A stretch of 64,000 nt of DNA from assembly GCF_030123105.1 (NCBI RefSeq), contig NZ_CP126095.1, positions 1,178,001-1,242,000 on the forward strand, given 5' to 3'. Positions 33,339 to 42,982 of this stretch are shown here, one piece after another. Numbering within the stretch: position 1 is the stretch's first letter; the number at the start of each line of letters is the position of its first letter. Position numbers and translations under genes: made by a program. Source of the stretch: Paenibacillus sp. G2S3 (lineage in GTDB: Bacteria; Bacillota; Bacilli; Paenibacillales; Paenibacillaceae). Below the pieces are notes generated by a model that did not search any database, was not told the DNA's origin, and saw only the letters and a program-made list of their open reading frames with translations.

Positions 33339-34787
33339 ATGATGACAACACATAAACTTGAAAAGCTACCTTTTTACACCTTACTTATTTTTATCGTTGC
33401 TGGATCTATAGGAGCGGGGTATTTTTATACCCGTTCCTTTTTGGCGTTGTCTGCTGTGCTCTATGGAGTAACGGCCCTGTATATTTTTAATGCTAAAAAG
33501 CTTACGTTTCTACCGATTCATGGCTTCTTACTAGCATTCATTCTGTTGTATTGGCTCGCTGTAGGAAGTGCTGTTGATCAAGAACAGGCTGTGCTGGAAG
33601 CGATCAAGGTCTCCTTGCTCTTGCCCGTATCCTTATTATTCTCAAGTCTCTCTGGGAAAAGGCGTGATCAGATCTGGGTGACTTGGGTCTGGAGTGGCGC
33701 AGGGTTAACGCTTTGGGGGCTGGTCTTTGGTTTATTTCGGGAGGGACGGCTGGAATCGACGCTGGGATATGCGAATGTTTTTGCTGTGATTGTTGCGGCG
33801 GGAATGGCAGCGGGCTGGCGTGCTTTTATGCGCTCAAATCAAAAAAAGTATGTTGTGCTGTGTTTAATACAGCTATGTGGATTATTATTGTCGGGCTCTA
33901 GAGCGGTACTGATCCTGGTTGTGATGGGGGCCATCGCCTTTGTATGCATAAATAGGAAGAACAAACCAGGGCTGTTAGGCGGTGGAGTACTAATCGTTCT
34001 AATCCTGGTGATTGTTGCGGGAATGATCATGAACAGCGGTGGAAGCGTCCGAGAAATGACTTGGAATGCTTCAGAGTTTGAGTTACGCCGTATTTATTGG
34101 TTAGATGCCTTTCATTTATGGAAAGAGCATTGGCTGGCAGGTATTGGCGGTGGCGGTTTTGCGATTCTATACCCGTCTGTGTATGTGAAATATGTACATC
34201 AACAATTTTTGCAGGTTGCATTGGATGCTGGAGTGTTCGGGGTATTGGTGTTCTTCGCTATGATTGGTTCTGCGTTAAATGCGGCAAGGCGTCAAGGACG
34301 AAAAGGTATTGTGGTAATCCTAGCATTGTTACTATTCTGTGCCCATCTGGCATTCGATATTGATCTGGCATATCCTCTCGTATTCGGGTTGTTTATTATG
34401 CTGCTGACCAGTATGGAGATGGAGGGATATTCAAGCTGCGATAGGACTATTAATAAGCCAGTTCGAGTTGTAATGTTATCTCTGGGGATGATTATTGTAG
34501 TTATTTGTAGCTGGTTTACAGCAGGATATATCTTTAAGGGGCTTGGAGAACATGCAACGGCTCAGCAGGATTGGGAAGTAGGTAAACGTTGGTTGAAAAA
34601 AGCACAGGTATCTATTCCGTGGTCGAGTGAAGTTCACTACAAACAGGCTTTTCTCTACTCTTCCTGGGCACAAGCAGAACAGAATCAGTATTTTATGGAC
34701 AAAGCAATTGAAGAAATGAGAATGGCAGCCGAAATGGTACCGTTAAGTAGAGAATACTCAAGGATGTTGAAGAAAGTCGGAGAATAA
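33339..34787 (+). CDS. O-antigen ligase-like polymerase/ligase
   Basis: A 482-residue polytopic protein with about ten to twelve helices and the WaaL/Wzy domain (about 180-350). Its key extracellular loop contains WLAGIGGGGFAILYP and YVHQQFLQVALDAGVFG. A C-terminal soluble tail (about 415-482) looks like one or two TPR-like helical hairpins. In Gram-positives such proteins polymerise or attach surface polysaccharide. It precedes an SLH protein by about 100 bases, so both may concern the cell surface, but no glycosyltransferases accompany it. Confidence 0.82.
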   Translation: MMTTHKLEKLPFYTLLIFIVAGSIGAGYFYTRSFLALSAVLYGVTALYIFNAKKLTFLPIHGFLLAFILLYWLAVGSAVDQEQAVLEAIKVSLLLPVSLLFSSLSGKRRDQIWVTWVWSGAGLTLWGLVFGLFREGRLESTLGYANVFAVIVAAGMAAGWRAFMRSNQKKYVVLCLIQLCGLLLSGSRAVLILVVMGAIAFVCINRKNKPGLLGGGVLIVLILVIVAGMIMNSGGSVREMTWNASEFELRRIYWLDAFHLWKEHWLAGIGGGGFAILYPSVYVKYVHQQFLQVALDAGVFGVLVFFAMIGSALNAARRQGRKGIVVILALLLFCAHLAFDIDLAYPLVFGLFIMLLTSMEMEGYSSCDRTINKPVRVVMLSLGMIIVVICSWFTAGYIFKGLGEHATAQQDWEVGKRWLKKAQVSIPWSSEVHYKQAFLYSSWAQAEQNQYFMDKAIEEMRMAAEMVPLSREYSRMLKKVGE

Positions 34788-34904
34788 GTAGAATAGGGCT
34801 ATTTTCATAGAAAAATCATTGTTATTTTATTCATCCCCAACTATTATAGAGGAGGTAATTTGTAAAAAAATTCTAATATAGGGGGGATAGTTCTGAAAAC
34901 ATTA

Positions 34905-37493
34905 ATGCGTAAGATTAGTGCATCTGTGGCTCTAGTGATGTTATTGATATTAACTGCTCCGGTATTAACTTATGCGGCAAGTATACTAGATGTTTACTAT
35001 GACGCTGCTACCGGACGGATCTCAGGAGTGATTTACTCCGACAAAAGAGATATTTCATTAAGTTTGGACAATGGGAGAGAAGAGTACCCAGTTTCACCAG
35101 AAGTGTTGGGAGAAGTGCAATATTCCGATACTGCCCACGTTTTTTGGGCTGAGGTTAACGGTCAGCTGGCTGCTGGACTTAATCCTGGAATTCTTAAGAT
35201 AAGAGCAGGGGATGAGAAACAAGTTCCAGTAAGGGTGACGGATACTGTATATAGTTTCAATACTCCATTCTCATTACGTGCTCCCGTTTTTTATAATGAT
35301 TTATTAGCCTATAATATTGTAAAGGACAAACATAAAAGTGATATCGATGTTGATTGGTATTCAATGGATGACTATGAAATGGTATTTGGTCGTTCTCACT
35401 ACAACGTATACATAGATGGTGTTTTTTACAAATCTACAATGAAGCGTTATATACAGTTAACTGATTTACCGTATCATTCTCAGCACAATGTACAAGTAAC
35501 TGCGGTGGATTGGTTTGGCAACGAGTCGGAGAAATCCTCGCTGTTCTTGCCACATGCTCCAGGATATATGGATGATGTGAAAGTGCTGTTTAGTGGTAGG
35601 AAGGGCGGAACTGCGCTTCAACCATTAGACGGACTTGTATCCTTTAGACCTTATTCCGAATCGTTATCTATTAACAATCAGGGATATCGTCTACAGCTAT
35701 ATTTAACGGATGCTTTCACCTATGACTATGTACGCGCTCCATATACAATTAATGAATCACAGTTATCCGCAAGCGATTTCGAGCTTGTAAAGGACGACGG
35801 AACAGTCATCCCAGTACAATCTTTTAGGGCTTGGAAAGGTACCACAATAACTTTTGAATTTTCTGATGTTTTGGACAGCGATGCATACTACACGTTGAGA
35901 CTTTCAGCCACAGCCACTGGGGATGAGATTGCCCTCCCATTGGTAAATACGAGACAAGTAAATGTTTCTCTGTTTCTGACAACCAATGATGGCGATGAAG
36001 GACGCTACTTTTTTCATTTTAATGATGATATTAGCATCGGAACCTTCCCGAACACACCTACTAATCTAGCAGCATCAGGTGATGGCAAATTTAATGTCAC
36101 CTGGGATAGCAACAAGGAAGTAGATCTGGTTGGATACTTGGTTTGGCTTGATGGTAAATTATTGACCGAATCGCCTATTCAGAAGACTAATTACTCCATA
36201 GAAGGGTTAACCAATGGGAAGAAATATCATGTTAATGTAGCCGCTGTTAATAAAGATGGTGGCCGCTCTTTACAAGCCTACATCTTCCCAGTTCCGTTGG
36301 CTTCCACGGGAACTAGTAATCCTGGCCCTGGCGGAGGTGGCGGTGGAGCTCCAGCAGTAACCGATACCACCACTACAGCTCCTGTCCTAAGTGTGGTCGA
36401 CAAAGCTGGAGTCACAAAGTCTCTCAACACTGTATTAAAGAGTGAGAACAACATGGTGACAGTTTCCGTTGCAACTGACGTTAAGCAATTACTGCTACCT
36501 GTTGCAACAGATGTAATTAATAAAGACAATGCTTTAATCGTAACAAAAGATGATGTATCACTCCAAATTCCGGGTTCGGTTTTGGAACAGCTGAAGGGTT
36601 CCATTTCAGCAGACCAATTGAAGAATGCGAGAATCTCAGTAGGATTCACTCCGATAAGTACTGAAGATATCGCCAAGATTACAGGGAAATCAGCGAATAC
36701 TATAATTACAGTAGCTGGTGTAGCCTATGACTTTACGTTGTCACTCCTTACGGCAGACGGTAAAGAGACAAAGCTTACTCAGTTTAATGCTCCAATTACC
36801 CTGAAGTTGAAAGTGAACGAAGGTAGTAACTCGAAATTGACGGGTGTCTATTACTTGAGTGAAAAAGGGGAACTACAATATATTGGTGGTCAGCTGGATA
36901 ATGGCTATTTAACAGTAGTTATTAGTCACTTCAGCAAATATGCCGTACTGCAATATGATAAATCGTTTAGTGATGTTCCTTCTACACATTGGGCATCTCA
37001 AGCGATCAAATCTATGGTAGCACAGCAGGTGGTAACTGGAACAAGCGATACTACCTTCTCACCGAATCAGCAGGTTACACGCGCTGAATTTGCAGCTTTT
37101 ATTGCTCGTAAATTGAACTTGAAAGCCACTGGAGCAAGTCGGTTTGCTGATGTAGCTTCTTCCAAGTGGTATGCGGATGAAGTAGCAGCAGTAACTGAAG
37201 CGGGAATTGTTAGCGGCCAGTCAGAGGCGAAGTTTGCGCCTGAGCGTACGATTTCCCGTCAGGAAATGGTTGTGATGTTGATGAAGGCTTATGTCTACAA
37301 GAACAACACGACTTTGAATGCAGGAGAGTCTGATCGTCCGTTTGCTGATGGTTCGGATATCGCAGGGTGGGCTAAGCCTTATGCTACTGCCGCACAGAAG
37401 CTTGGTTTCTTGCAAGGAAGCAGCGGTAATAAGCTCGAGCCTCATAAGAATGCTACCCGTGCTGAAGCGGTACAATTGATTTCTAAACTCTAA
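34905..37493 (+). CDS. SLH-domain cell-surface protein with fibronectin type III domain
   Basis: 862 residues. A signal peptide ends near ALTYAAS-like residues 20-26. A beta-rich N-terminal region of unknown type spans about 30-370, an Fn3 domain lies at about 385-465, and a Pro/Gly linker (PGPGGGGGGAP) follows near 472. A ZU5/DUF-like region comes next, then three SLH repeats at about 685-862 (FSDVPSTHWASQAIKSM, FADVASSKWYADEVAAV, GWAKPYATAAQKLG) that bind pyruvylated wall polymer. The ATG at 34905 is 17 bases from its nearest SD; an in-frame CTG at 34893 has better spacing. The function of the N-terminal part is unknown. Confidence 0.88.
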   Translation: MRKISASVALVMLLILTAPVLTYAASILDVYYDAATGRISGVIYSDKRDISLSLDNGREEYPVSPEVLGEVQYSDTAHVFWAEVNGQLAAGLNPGILKIRAGDEKQVPVRVTDTVYSFNTPFSLRAPVFYNDLLAYNIVKDKHKSDIDVDWYSMDDYEMVFGRSHYNVYIDGVFYKSTMKRYIQLTDLPYHSQHNVQVTAVDWFGNESEKSSLFLPHAPGYMDDVKVLFSGRKGGTALQPLDGLVSFRPYSESLSINNQGYRLQLYLTDAFTYDYVRAPYTINESQLSASDFELVKDDGTVIPVQSFRAWKGTTITFEFSDVLDSDAYYTLRLSATATGDEIALPLVNTRQVNVSLFLTTNDGDEGRYFFHFNDDISIGTFPNTPTNLAASGDGKFNVTWDSNKEVDLVGYLVWLDGKLLTESPIQKTNYSIEGLTNGKKYHVNVAAVNKDGGRSLQAYIFPVPLASTGTSNPGPGGGGGGAPAVTDTTTTAPVLSVVDKAGVTKSLNTVLKSENNMVTVSVATDVKQLLLPVATDVINKDNALIVTKDDVSLQIPGSVLEQLKGSISADQLKNARISVGFTPISTEDIAKITGKSANTIITVAGVAYDFTLSLLTADGKETKLTQFNAPITLKLKVNEGSNSKLTGVYYLSEKGELQYIGGQLDNGYLTVVISHFSKYAVLQYDKSFSDVPSTHWASQAIKSMVAQQVVTGTSDTTFSPNQQVTRAEFAAFIARKLNLKATGASRFADVASSKWYADEVAAVTEAGIVSGQSEAKFAPERTISRQEMVVMLMKAYVYKNNTTLNAGESDRPFADGSDIAGWAKPYATAAQKLGFLQGSSGNKLEPHKNATRAEAVQLISKL

Positions 37494-37507
37494 TCTAAAA
37501 GGTTTTA

Positions 37508-37566
37508 AAAAAACGGCCAATGAAGTGCCAGAGCAGCTTAAGCTGCCTGACCTCATTGGCCTTCTT
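37508..37566. terminator. Bidirectional terminator
   Basis: GGCCAATGA (37515-37523) pairs with TCATTGGCC (37553-37561) around a second palindrome CAGCTTAAGCTG (37534-37545). A seven-A run at 37507-37513 gives a strong T tract on the minus strand, for the aldo/keto reductase gene; on the plus strand TTCTTT follows. Confidence 0.8.
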
Positions 37567-37583
37567 TATGGTTTAATCTATAA

Positions 37584-38576
37584 TTATCCTCGCAAAATCG
37601 TCTCAATTTGTTCCAGCTCTTCTGCGCTTAGCTCCGGTGCATTCAAGGAAGCGACTGCATCTTCAATCTGGCTCACCTTACTTGCGCCGATCAAAGCTGA
37701 AGTGACTTTACCTCCGCGGAGTACCCAAGATAACGCTAGCTGAGACATTTTTTGACCACGTGCTGCAGCAATCTCGTTCAGTTTACGAACTTTTCCGATT
37801 GCCTCTTCAGTAATGGCATTCTCAGACAGGAATACACTTGGTCCAGCAGCACGGGAATCAGGAGCGATTCCATTCAGATAACGGTCGGTCAGAATGCCTC
37901 CTTGTAGTGGGGAGAACACAATCGAACCGATGCCTTCCTCAGCCAATACATCCTGCAAGCCATCTTCAATCCAGCGGGACATCATGGAGTAGTTAGGTTG
38001 ATGAATCAGGCATGGCGTTCCAAGTCGGCGCAAAATCTGTGCCGCTTCACGTGTCTGTTCAGGGTTGTAATTCGAAATCCCAACATACAGCGCTTTACCT
38101 TGACGTACAATAAGATCCAGCGCAGCCATAGTTTCTTCCAGTGGTGTATTCGGATCTGGACGGTGATGGTAGAAAATATCTACATAATCAAGGCCCATAC
38201 GTTTCAAGCTTTGGTCTAGACTGGAGACGAGATATTTCTTGGAGCCCCATTCGCCATAAGGACCGGCCCACATATAATATCCGGCTTTAGTCGAGATGAC
38301 CATTTCATCACGATAAGGAGCAAGATCCTTCTTAAGGATTTGACCAAAGCTTTCTTCTGCGGAGCCAGCTGGAGGACCATAGTTATTAGCGAGATCAAAA
38401 TGAGTGATTCCAAGATCGAAAGCTCTTCTTGCCATAGCGCGACCATTCTCGAATAAGTCGTTGCCGCCAAAATTATGCCATAATCCTAGCGAGATCGCCG
38501 GAAGGAGTAGACCGCTTTTACCAGTACGGTTATATTTCATATTGTCATATCTGGTAGCGCTTGCGTTATACATCAT
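37584..38576 (-). CDS. Aldo/keto reductase, YghZ (Gpr)-like
   Basis: A 330-residue NADPH-dependent TIM-barrel reductase. The catalytic tetrad is visible: aspartate and tyrosine in THFDLANNYGPP, lysine in VISTKAGY and histidine in DIFYHHRPD. The N-terminus MKYNRTGKSGLLLPAISLGLWHNFGG is typical of the L-glyceraldehyde-3-phosphate reductase / YghZ group, which detoxifies methylglyoxal-like aldehydes. AGGAGG precedes two adjacent ATG codons (38576 and 38573), and either may be used. An AraC regulator lies just upstream on the same strand. Confidence 0.9.
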   Translation of the reverse strand: MMYNASATRYDNMKYNRTGKSGLLLPAISLGLWHNFGGNDLFENGRAMARRAFDLGITHFDLANNYGPPAGSAEESFGQILKKDLAPYRDEMVISTKAGYYMWAGPYGEWGSKKYLVSSLDQSLKRMGLDYVDIFYHHRPDPNTPLEETMAALDLIVRQGKALYVGISNYNPEQTREAAQILRRLGTPCLIHQPNYSMMSRWIEDGLQDVLAEEGIGSIVFSPLQGGILTDRYLNGIAPDSRAAGPSVFLSENAITEEAIGKVRKLNEIAAARGQKMSQLALSWVLRGGKVTSALIGASKVSQIEDAVASLNAPELSAEELEQIETILRG

Positions 38577-38667
38577 TATTTCCTCCTAAAAAGACTTTTT
38601 TCTGATTACATTACGTCCTTATTGTAGCGAAAGATCCCGGACAAACGTATGTCAGCAAGGAAGAAGT

Positions 38668-39516
38668 TTATAGCACAATGTCATTTTCGAGATGACGGAC
38701 ACGGTATTCTTTTGGAGAACAGCCTTTCACCTTCTTGAACATCCGCGAAAAGAGTAAGGGGTCCTGATAGCCGACAGAACGCGAAATCTCACCGATAGTA
38801 CAAAGGGTCTCTGTCAGAAGCTCGCATGCTTTGGCGACTCGGTAATTCAATAAATACTGCTGCGGTGGCATGCCAATGGTTCGTTTGAACAAGGAAGATA
38901 AATATTTGCGATCCAGCTTGAGAGAAGAAGACAGCATTTCCACCGAAATGTTCTCGCAATAATGTGTATGCAAAAAGTGCAGACTTTGCTCGACGTAAAT
39001 ACTCTTTTGACGCGGTAAAGGAAGTACATCCGGAACAGCTGGCACTGCTTGAAGCAAGAGGGAGAAAAAATCATACATAATCGCTTTTAGCGGCAGGTCC
39101 AGACAATCCGAAGTGTCGGCTGCTTCTGTCAGGCGTTCGTAGAGATTAGGCATAAGCTGTTCATCCATCGGGAAGATTGGCTGCTCAGGTGACAAGGATG
39201 TTTTGGATAAAATATATGATACCTGTTCTCCGGTAAAGGCTACCCAGGAATAGATCCAGGGATTGTTCGGGTCCGCTGCATAAGAAGTAACGATATGAGG
39301 GTAGGTAAGAAAAGCTTGTCCCGCTTGCAGGATATGGGTCTGTTCACCCACAGATACCTTTCCTGTTCCCTCATGAATGAAATGTATTTTGTAAACATCA
39401 CGAACCCCGGGTCCGAAAAAATGTCCGGGAAGACACTGTTCCTGCCCCCAGTAATGGAGATGAAGATCGGGATTGCTCCTATGGGGACGCTCAGAATTGT
39501 AATTGAAAATCGCCAT
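38668..39516 (-). CDS. AraC-family transcriptional regulator
   Basis: About 282 residues. The N-terminal cupin sensing domain (about 15-150) includes VYKIHFIHEGTGKVSVGEQTHIL. The C-terminal double HTH (about 180-280) includes MLSSSLKLDRKYLSSLFKRTIG and IGEISRSVGYQDPLLFSRMFKK. It resembles sugar-responsive AraC regulators of bacilli. The start is uncertain: ATG 39516 or GTG 39531, neither with a strong RBS. It may control the adjacent aldo/keto reductase on the same strand. Confidence 0.85.
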   Translation of the reverse strand: MAIFNYNSERPHRSNPDLHLHYWGQEQCLPGHFFGPGVRDVYKIHFIHEGTGKVSVGEQTHILQAGQAFLTYPHIVTSYAADPNNPWIYSWVAFTGEQVSYILSKTSLSPEQPIFPMDEQLMPNLYERLTEAADTSDCLDLPLKAIMYDFFSLLLQAVPAVPDVLPLPRQKSIYVEQSLHFLHTHYCENISVEMLSSSLKLDRKYLSSLFKRTIGMPPQQYLLNYRVAKACELLTETLCTIGEISRSVGYQDPLLFSRMFKKVKGCSPKEYRVRHLENDIVL

Positions 39517-39717
39517 GAATGCTTCAGTCACTTTCTTTTATAGAGTTAACCAAGGGTAATTTTGCCGCTTTCTTTTATTATACAGCATATTTAACAAGGA
39601 ACATTAACTCTGAATGGTCAGCGAATTCAAAGATCGTAGTTTATCCCTGTCCAGTTTGGTTAAGTAAGCTATGAAGCTAAACGTATGAGCTAACTACAAA
39701 AATAGGAGGTTATGGAG

Positions 39718-40386
39718 ATGAATAAGAGAATAGTGGGTGTCTTTGCCGCTGAACATGAGGCTTCGAGAGCTATAGAAGAATTGAAACGTCAAGGCTGCAG
39801 GACAGAGGACATATCGATTATCGCGAGAAATGCAGAGAGTGAGAATACGCTTAGAGATGAATCAGGTACCCAAGCACCGGAAGGTATGGCTACTGGTGCG
39901 GCTACTGGTGGTCTGCTAGGCGGATTGACAGGGCTTTTGATGGGGATAGGCGCTTTGGCTATTCCAGGCATCGGGCCGATTATTGCAGCCGGACCGCTTG
40001 CGGCAACACTTGCTGGAGCGGCAATAGGAGCAGGTAGCGGTGGGTTAGTCGGCGGTCTTATTGGACTCGGCATTCCTGAAGAAGAAGCCAAGCGTTACGA
40101 TAACTACGTAGGTGAAGGCCATATTCTTGTAATGGTGGATGTGGAGGGCGAGCAGAGGGAGGAAGAAGTGAAGCGGATCTTCGTACAGCACAATAGTCTG
40201 AACGCGGACCGTATTGAAGATATTGCAAATATAAATACAGCTGAGAATCGAAATTATGATGGCAGTGTAAAGGAGAGCGATGCGCTCCGGGCAGCTGATC
40301 AACAAGAGGCGAGAAATTTAGCTCAAGCTACCGGAACCATGGATGCTATGGATACCTTAGCGAGTGAGCGCATTAGAAATAAATAA
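39718..40386 (+). CDS. YflT-type general stress protein with glycine-zipper region
   Basis: 222 residues. The N-terminal YflT/heat-induced stress domain reads RIVGVFAAEHEASRAIEELKRQG. A strongly Gly/Ala-rich hydrophobic hairpin (about 55-125) contains repeated GxxxG zipper steps such as GAATGGLLGGLTGLLMG. An acidic C-terminal part follows (GHILVMVDVEGEQREEEVKRI). ATG 39718 has AGGAGG eight bases upstream; the ATG at 39712 is too close. The zipper suggests membrane association. In Bacillus such genes belong to the SigB stress regulon, but I see no clear SigB promoter here. Confidence 0.85.
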   Translation: MNKRIVGVFAAEHEASRAIEELKRQGCRTEDISIIARNAESENTLRDESGTQAPEGMATGAATGGLLGGLTGLLMGIGALAIPGIGPIIAAGPLAATLAGAAIGAGSGGLVGGLIGLGIPEEEAKRYDNYVGEGHILVMVDVEGEQREEEVKRIFVQHNSLNADRIEDIANINTAENRNYDGSVKESDALRAADQQEARNLAQATGTMDAMDTLASERIRNK

Positions 40387-40407
40387 TTAAAGAGTAGCCA
40401 TATCGTA

Positions 40408-40466
40408 AAAGAACAGGCTATCTCACTAGCCAAGGGTGAGCTGGTGAGATAGCCTGTTCTTTGTGA
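40408..40466. terminator. Strong bidirectional terminator
   Basis: A 19-base perfect inverted repeat: AAAGAACAGGCTATCTCAC (40408-40426) and its complement (40444-40462). It separates the stress-protein gene from the convergent glpX gene. Confidence 0.9.
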
Positions 40467-40468
40467 TT

Positions 40469-41464
40469 TTATAAAGAGGCAACATTCTGTCTAACGGTTA
40501 GTCCATCCGGTATTTCTTTGCCAGGCAGGAAATGAATGCTACGGATGTAGCGGATCGTTCGACTCTGTGCCCGCATGATGACTGAATGCGTCTCGGCGCG
40601 CTCTTTGCCGATAAAACGGACACCATTTAGGAACTCACCTGAGGTTACACCAGTGGCGGCAAAGAGTACGTCGCCCGTGCCAACCATGTCCTCCATGTAT
40701 AACACTCGCGTAGGATTGGAAATCCCCATACGCACACAGCGCTGCTGCTCCAGAGGTCCATCGGGAAGCAATCGGCCCTGCATTTCCCCGCCAAGACATT
40801 TCAGCGCTGCTGCGGCAAGGACTCCTTCAGGTGCTCCGCCCGAGCCCATGTACAAATCGACATCGCTATCTGGTAGAGCTGCCGCAATAGCGCCAGCTAC
40901 ATCTCCGTGTCCTAGTAGTTTAATCCGTACACCGGCTTCACGAAGGCTATGAATAAGCTGCTCATGCCGTTTGCGGTCAAGTACCATGACGGTTAGCTCG
41001 GAGAGGGACTTGCCGCTGAAGTGGCATGCTTTCTGGAGAGTGACCTCTACAGGGTCTTCCAGACTAAGCTTTCCAGCAAGTTCAGGTCCGCAAGCGAGTT
41101 TCTCCATATAAATGTCTGGAGCATGCAGAAGACTGCCTTTATCTGCTATCGCAATTACAGATTGAGCATTGTGTAGACCACAGGCTACCACCTCAGTGCC
41201 TTCCAGAGGATCGACGGCTACATCGACAGAAGGACCCTTTTGATTCCCGACTTTCTCGCCAATATAGAGCATTGGAGCATCATCCATCTCTCCTTCACCA
41301 ATGACGACCGTTCCGTCGATGGAGACCGAATCAAACATGGAGCGGATGGCAGTCGTAGCTGCATCATCGGCCGCATTTTTATCTCCTCGCCCGATCCAGC
41401 GGGCCGAGGATAATGCACCTAGTTCAGTTACCCGTACAATCTCAAGAGCCAGTTCGCGATCCAT
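40469..41464 (-). CDS. glpX: Class II fructose-1,6-bisphosphatase
   Basis: A 331-residue gluconeogenic enzyme that dephosphorylates fructose 1,6-bisphosphate. Metal and substrate motifs are GRGDKNAADDAAT (about 25-37), VIGEGEMDDAPML (about 55-67), VDPLEGTEVVA (about 84) and MGSGGAPEGVLAAAAL (about 187). The length is typical of GlpX. ATG 41464 has GGAGGG upstream. It follows ccpN and yqfL in the same direction, forming a compact gluconeogenesis control cluster. Confidence 0.95.
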   Translation of the reverse strand: MDRELALEIVRVTELGALSSARWIGRGDKNAADDAATTAIRSMFDSVSIDGTVVIGEGEMDDAPMLYIGEKVGNQKGPSVDVAVDPLEGTEVVACGLHNAQSVIAIADKGSLLHAPDIYMEKLACGPELAGKLSLEDPVEVTLQKACHFSGKSLSELTVMVLDRKRHEQLIHSLREAGVRIKLLGHGDVAGAIAAALPDSDVDLYMGSGGAPEGVLAAAALKCLGGEMQGRLLPDGPLEQQRCVRMGISNPTRVLYMEDMVGTGDVLFAATGVTSGEFLNGVRFIGKERAETHSVIMRAQSRTIRYIRSIHFLPGKEIPDGLTVRQNVASL

Positions 41465-41506
41465 TCTAATTCCCTCCAGTGCATCCCATAAATTTTAATC
41501 TGAATG

Positions 41507-42313
41507 TTAGATATAACCCATAATAATGCCAGCGGTTTCTTCAATAGCTTTGTCGGAAATATCAATTACAGGACAGCCTAACTTATTGAACAGAGAAGAG
41601 GCATATTCCATTTCCTCTGTGATCCGTTCCAGACTTGCATATTGGGAGCCAGTCGGTAACCCCAGCACCTTCAGTCGTTCGGAGCGAATCTTCAGCATAT
41701 ACTCCGGCTTCATAGTTAGTCCGATCAGTCGGTTCGGCGGCAAGCTTAACAGCTCTTGCGGAGGAGCGATTTCCGGAATAATCGGATAGTTAACGACCTT
41801 CTTCCCCCTATGAGCCAAAAAGATACTTAGCGGTGTCTTCGAGGTACGGGACATTCCTAACAGAACGATATCGGCTTTCAGCATAGCCCCGAGATCGCGG
41901 CCATCATCACAGGCAACTGTGAATTCGATAGCCTCCATACGGCGGAAGTAGTTCTCATCAAGCTGGTGCAACAGCCCCGGTCGCTGCTGAGGAGCGTCGT
42001 CAAACGTATCAATGAAAGCTTGCATCATTGGGCCCATGATATCGACGATCCGAAGGTCAAGCCGTACAGCCTCTTCTTTAATCATTTCTCTTAGCTCCGG
42101 CTGGACTAGCGTATAGACGACAAAACCTTGATGCTGCGCGGCTTCTTCCATAAGCTTCCGGAGCTCATCTTCATGTCTAATGTTCCCGTATCTTTTGATG
42201 GTGATCTGCTGATTCTGGAATTGATGAATGACGGCCTGCACGACAGCTTCCGCCGTATCTCCTATAGAATCTGAGCAGATCGTTATTAGGTTGGAAGATT
42301 GCTCGATGCTCAT
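41507..42313 (-). CDS. yqfL: Pyruvate phosphate dikinase/PEP synthase regulatory protein (DUF299)
   Basis: A 268-residue bifunctional kinase/pyrophosphorylase that inactivates and reactivates PPDK or PEP synthase by phosphorylating a threonine next to the catalytic histidine. Signature elements are SDSIGDTAEAVVQAV near the N-terminus, the P-loop-like GMSRTSKTPLSIFLAHRG (about 153-170) and NYPIIPE. It lies 12 bases after ccpN, as in B. subtilis (ccpN-yqfL), where it modulates CcpN activity. ATG 42313 has AGGAGG upstream. Confidence 0.93.
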   Translation of the reverse strand: MSIEQSSNLITICSDSIGDTAEAVVQAVIHQFQNQQITIKRYGNIRHEDELRKLMEEAAQHQGFVVYTLVQPELREMIKEEAVRLDLRIVDIMGPMMQAFIDTFDDAPQQRPGLLHQLDENYFRRMEAIEFTVACDDGRDLGAMLKADIVLLGMSRTSKTPLSIFLAHRGKKVVNYPIIPEIAPPQELLSLPPNRLIGLTMKPEYMLKIRSERLKVLGLPTGSQYASLERITEEMEYASSLFNKLGCPVIDISDKAIEETAGIIMGYI

Positions 42314-42325
42314 GAATTCCTCCTG

Positions 42326-42982
42326 TTATCCTTTGGCTTCAAGTTCGAGGAGAAGTTTTACGATAGCAGTTTTCGTCAAACGTCCTACGACATCCAGTTT
42401 CGTACCACTGTCTTCAGTGGCGCTGGGTACAACTACCGGTAAACTATCTACCTCGTGGAAAATCATTTTATGTGCGGCATCAAGCACCGTCTCATCTGGT
42501 GAAGTTGTGACTACTTTGGGCTGTCGTGTCATGACCATGCTTACGGGCATGGAGACAGCACCCGGATTGCCAAGGGTTACCTTTAGAAAATCTTTGCGTG
42601 ACGCAACACCGGTGAGCTTGCCCTCTTCGTCACAAATAATAAGGGTGCCAACATCCTGTAGAAATAGCGTAACTACAGCATCTTGAACCGTAGTAGTCTC
42701 ACGGATAATAATAGGCACACTTTGAATCTCTTTTACCTTTGTCTCTTGCAATAAATAATTGCTTCCCAGACGATTGGATGATTTGAGTCCCGGGAAGTAA
42801 CCGACTTTAGGTTTAGCATCGATATATTTGAGCATAACCAGAACAGAGAGATCGGAGCGAATCGTTGGCCGTGTTAAATTCAGACATTCGGCAATCTGTT
42901 CGCCGGTAATCGGAGCTCTTTTGTTCACAATATCAATGATTTCTAGTTGACGTGATGTCAGTTCGATCGCAATTCCCTCCAC
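42326..42982 (-). CDS. ccpN: CcpN-like repressor of gluconeogenic genes (HTH plus two CBS domains)
   Basis: About 218 residues. The N-terminal winged HTH contains APITGEQIAECLNLTRPTIR. Two CBS domains (about 75-215) could sense adenine nucleotides. In B. subtilis CcpN represses gapB, pckA and the sr1 RNA during glycolysis. The start is unusual: GTG 42982 lies over the only good SD (GGAGGG, 42975-42980), whereas an ATC codon at 42967 has ideal seven-base spacing. I list the GTG but a non-canonical start is possible. Confidence 0.88.
   Translation of the reverse strand: MEGIAIELTSRQLEIIDIVNKRAPITGEQIAECLNLTRPTIRSDLSVLVMLKYIDAKPKVGYFPGLKSSNRLGSNYLLQETKVKEIQSVPIIIRETTTVQDAVVTLFLQDVGTLIICDEEGKLTGVASRKDFLKVTLGNPGAVSMPVSMVMTRQPKVVTTSPDETVLDAAHKMIFHEVDSLPVVVPSATEDSGTKLDVVGRLTKTAIVKLLLELEAKG

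Noticed and set aside
39541..39717. SigB promoter for the YflT-type stress gene
   Set aside because: No GTTTAA-N13-15-GGGTAT arrangement could be placed with confidence.
40045..40305. 86-residue minus-strand frame within the stress-protein gene
   Set aside because: Antisense shadow of the YflT-type gene; no RBS and no recognisable domain.
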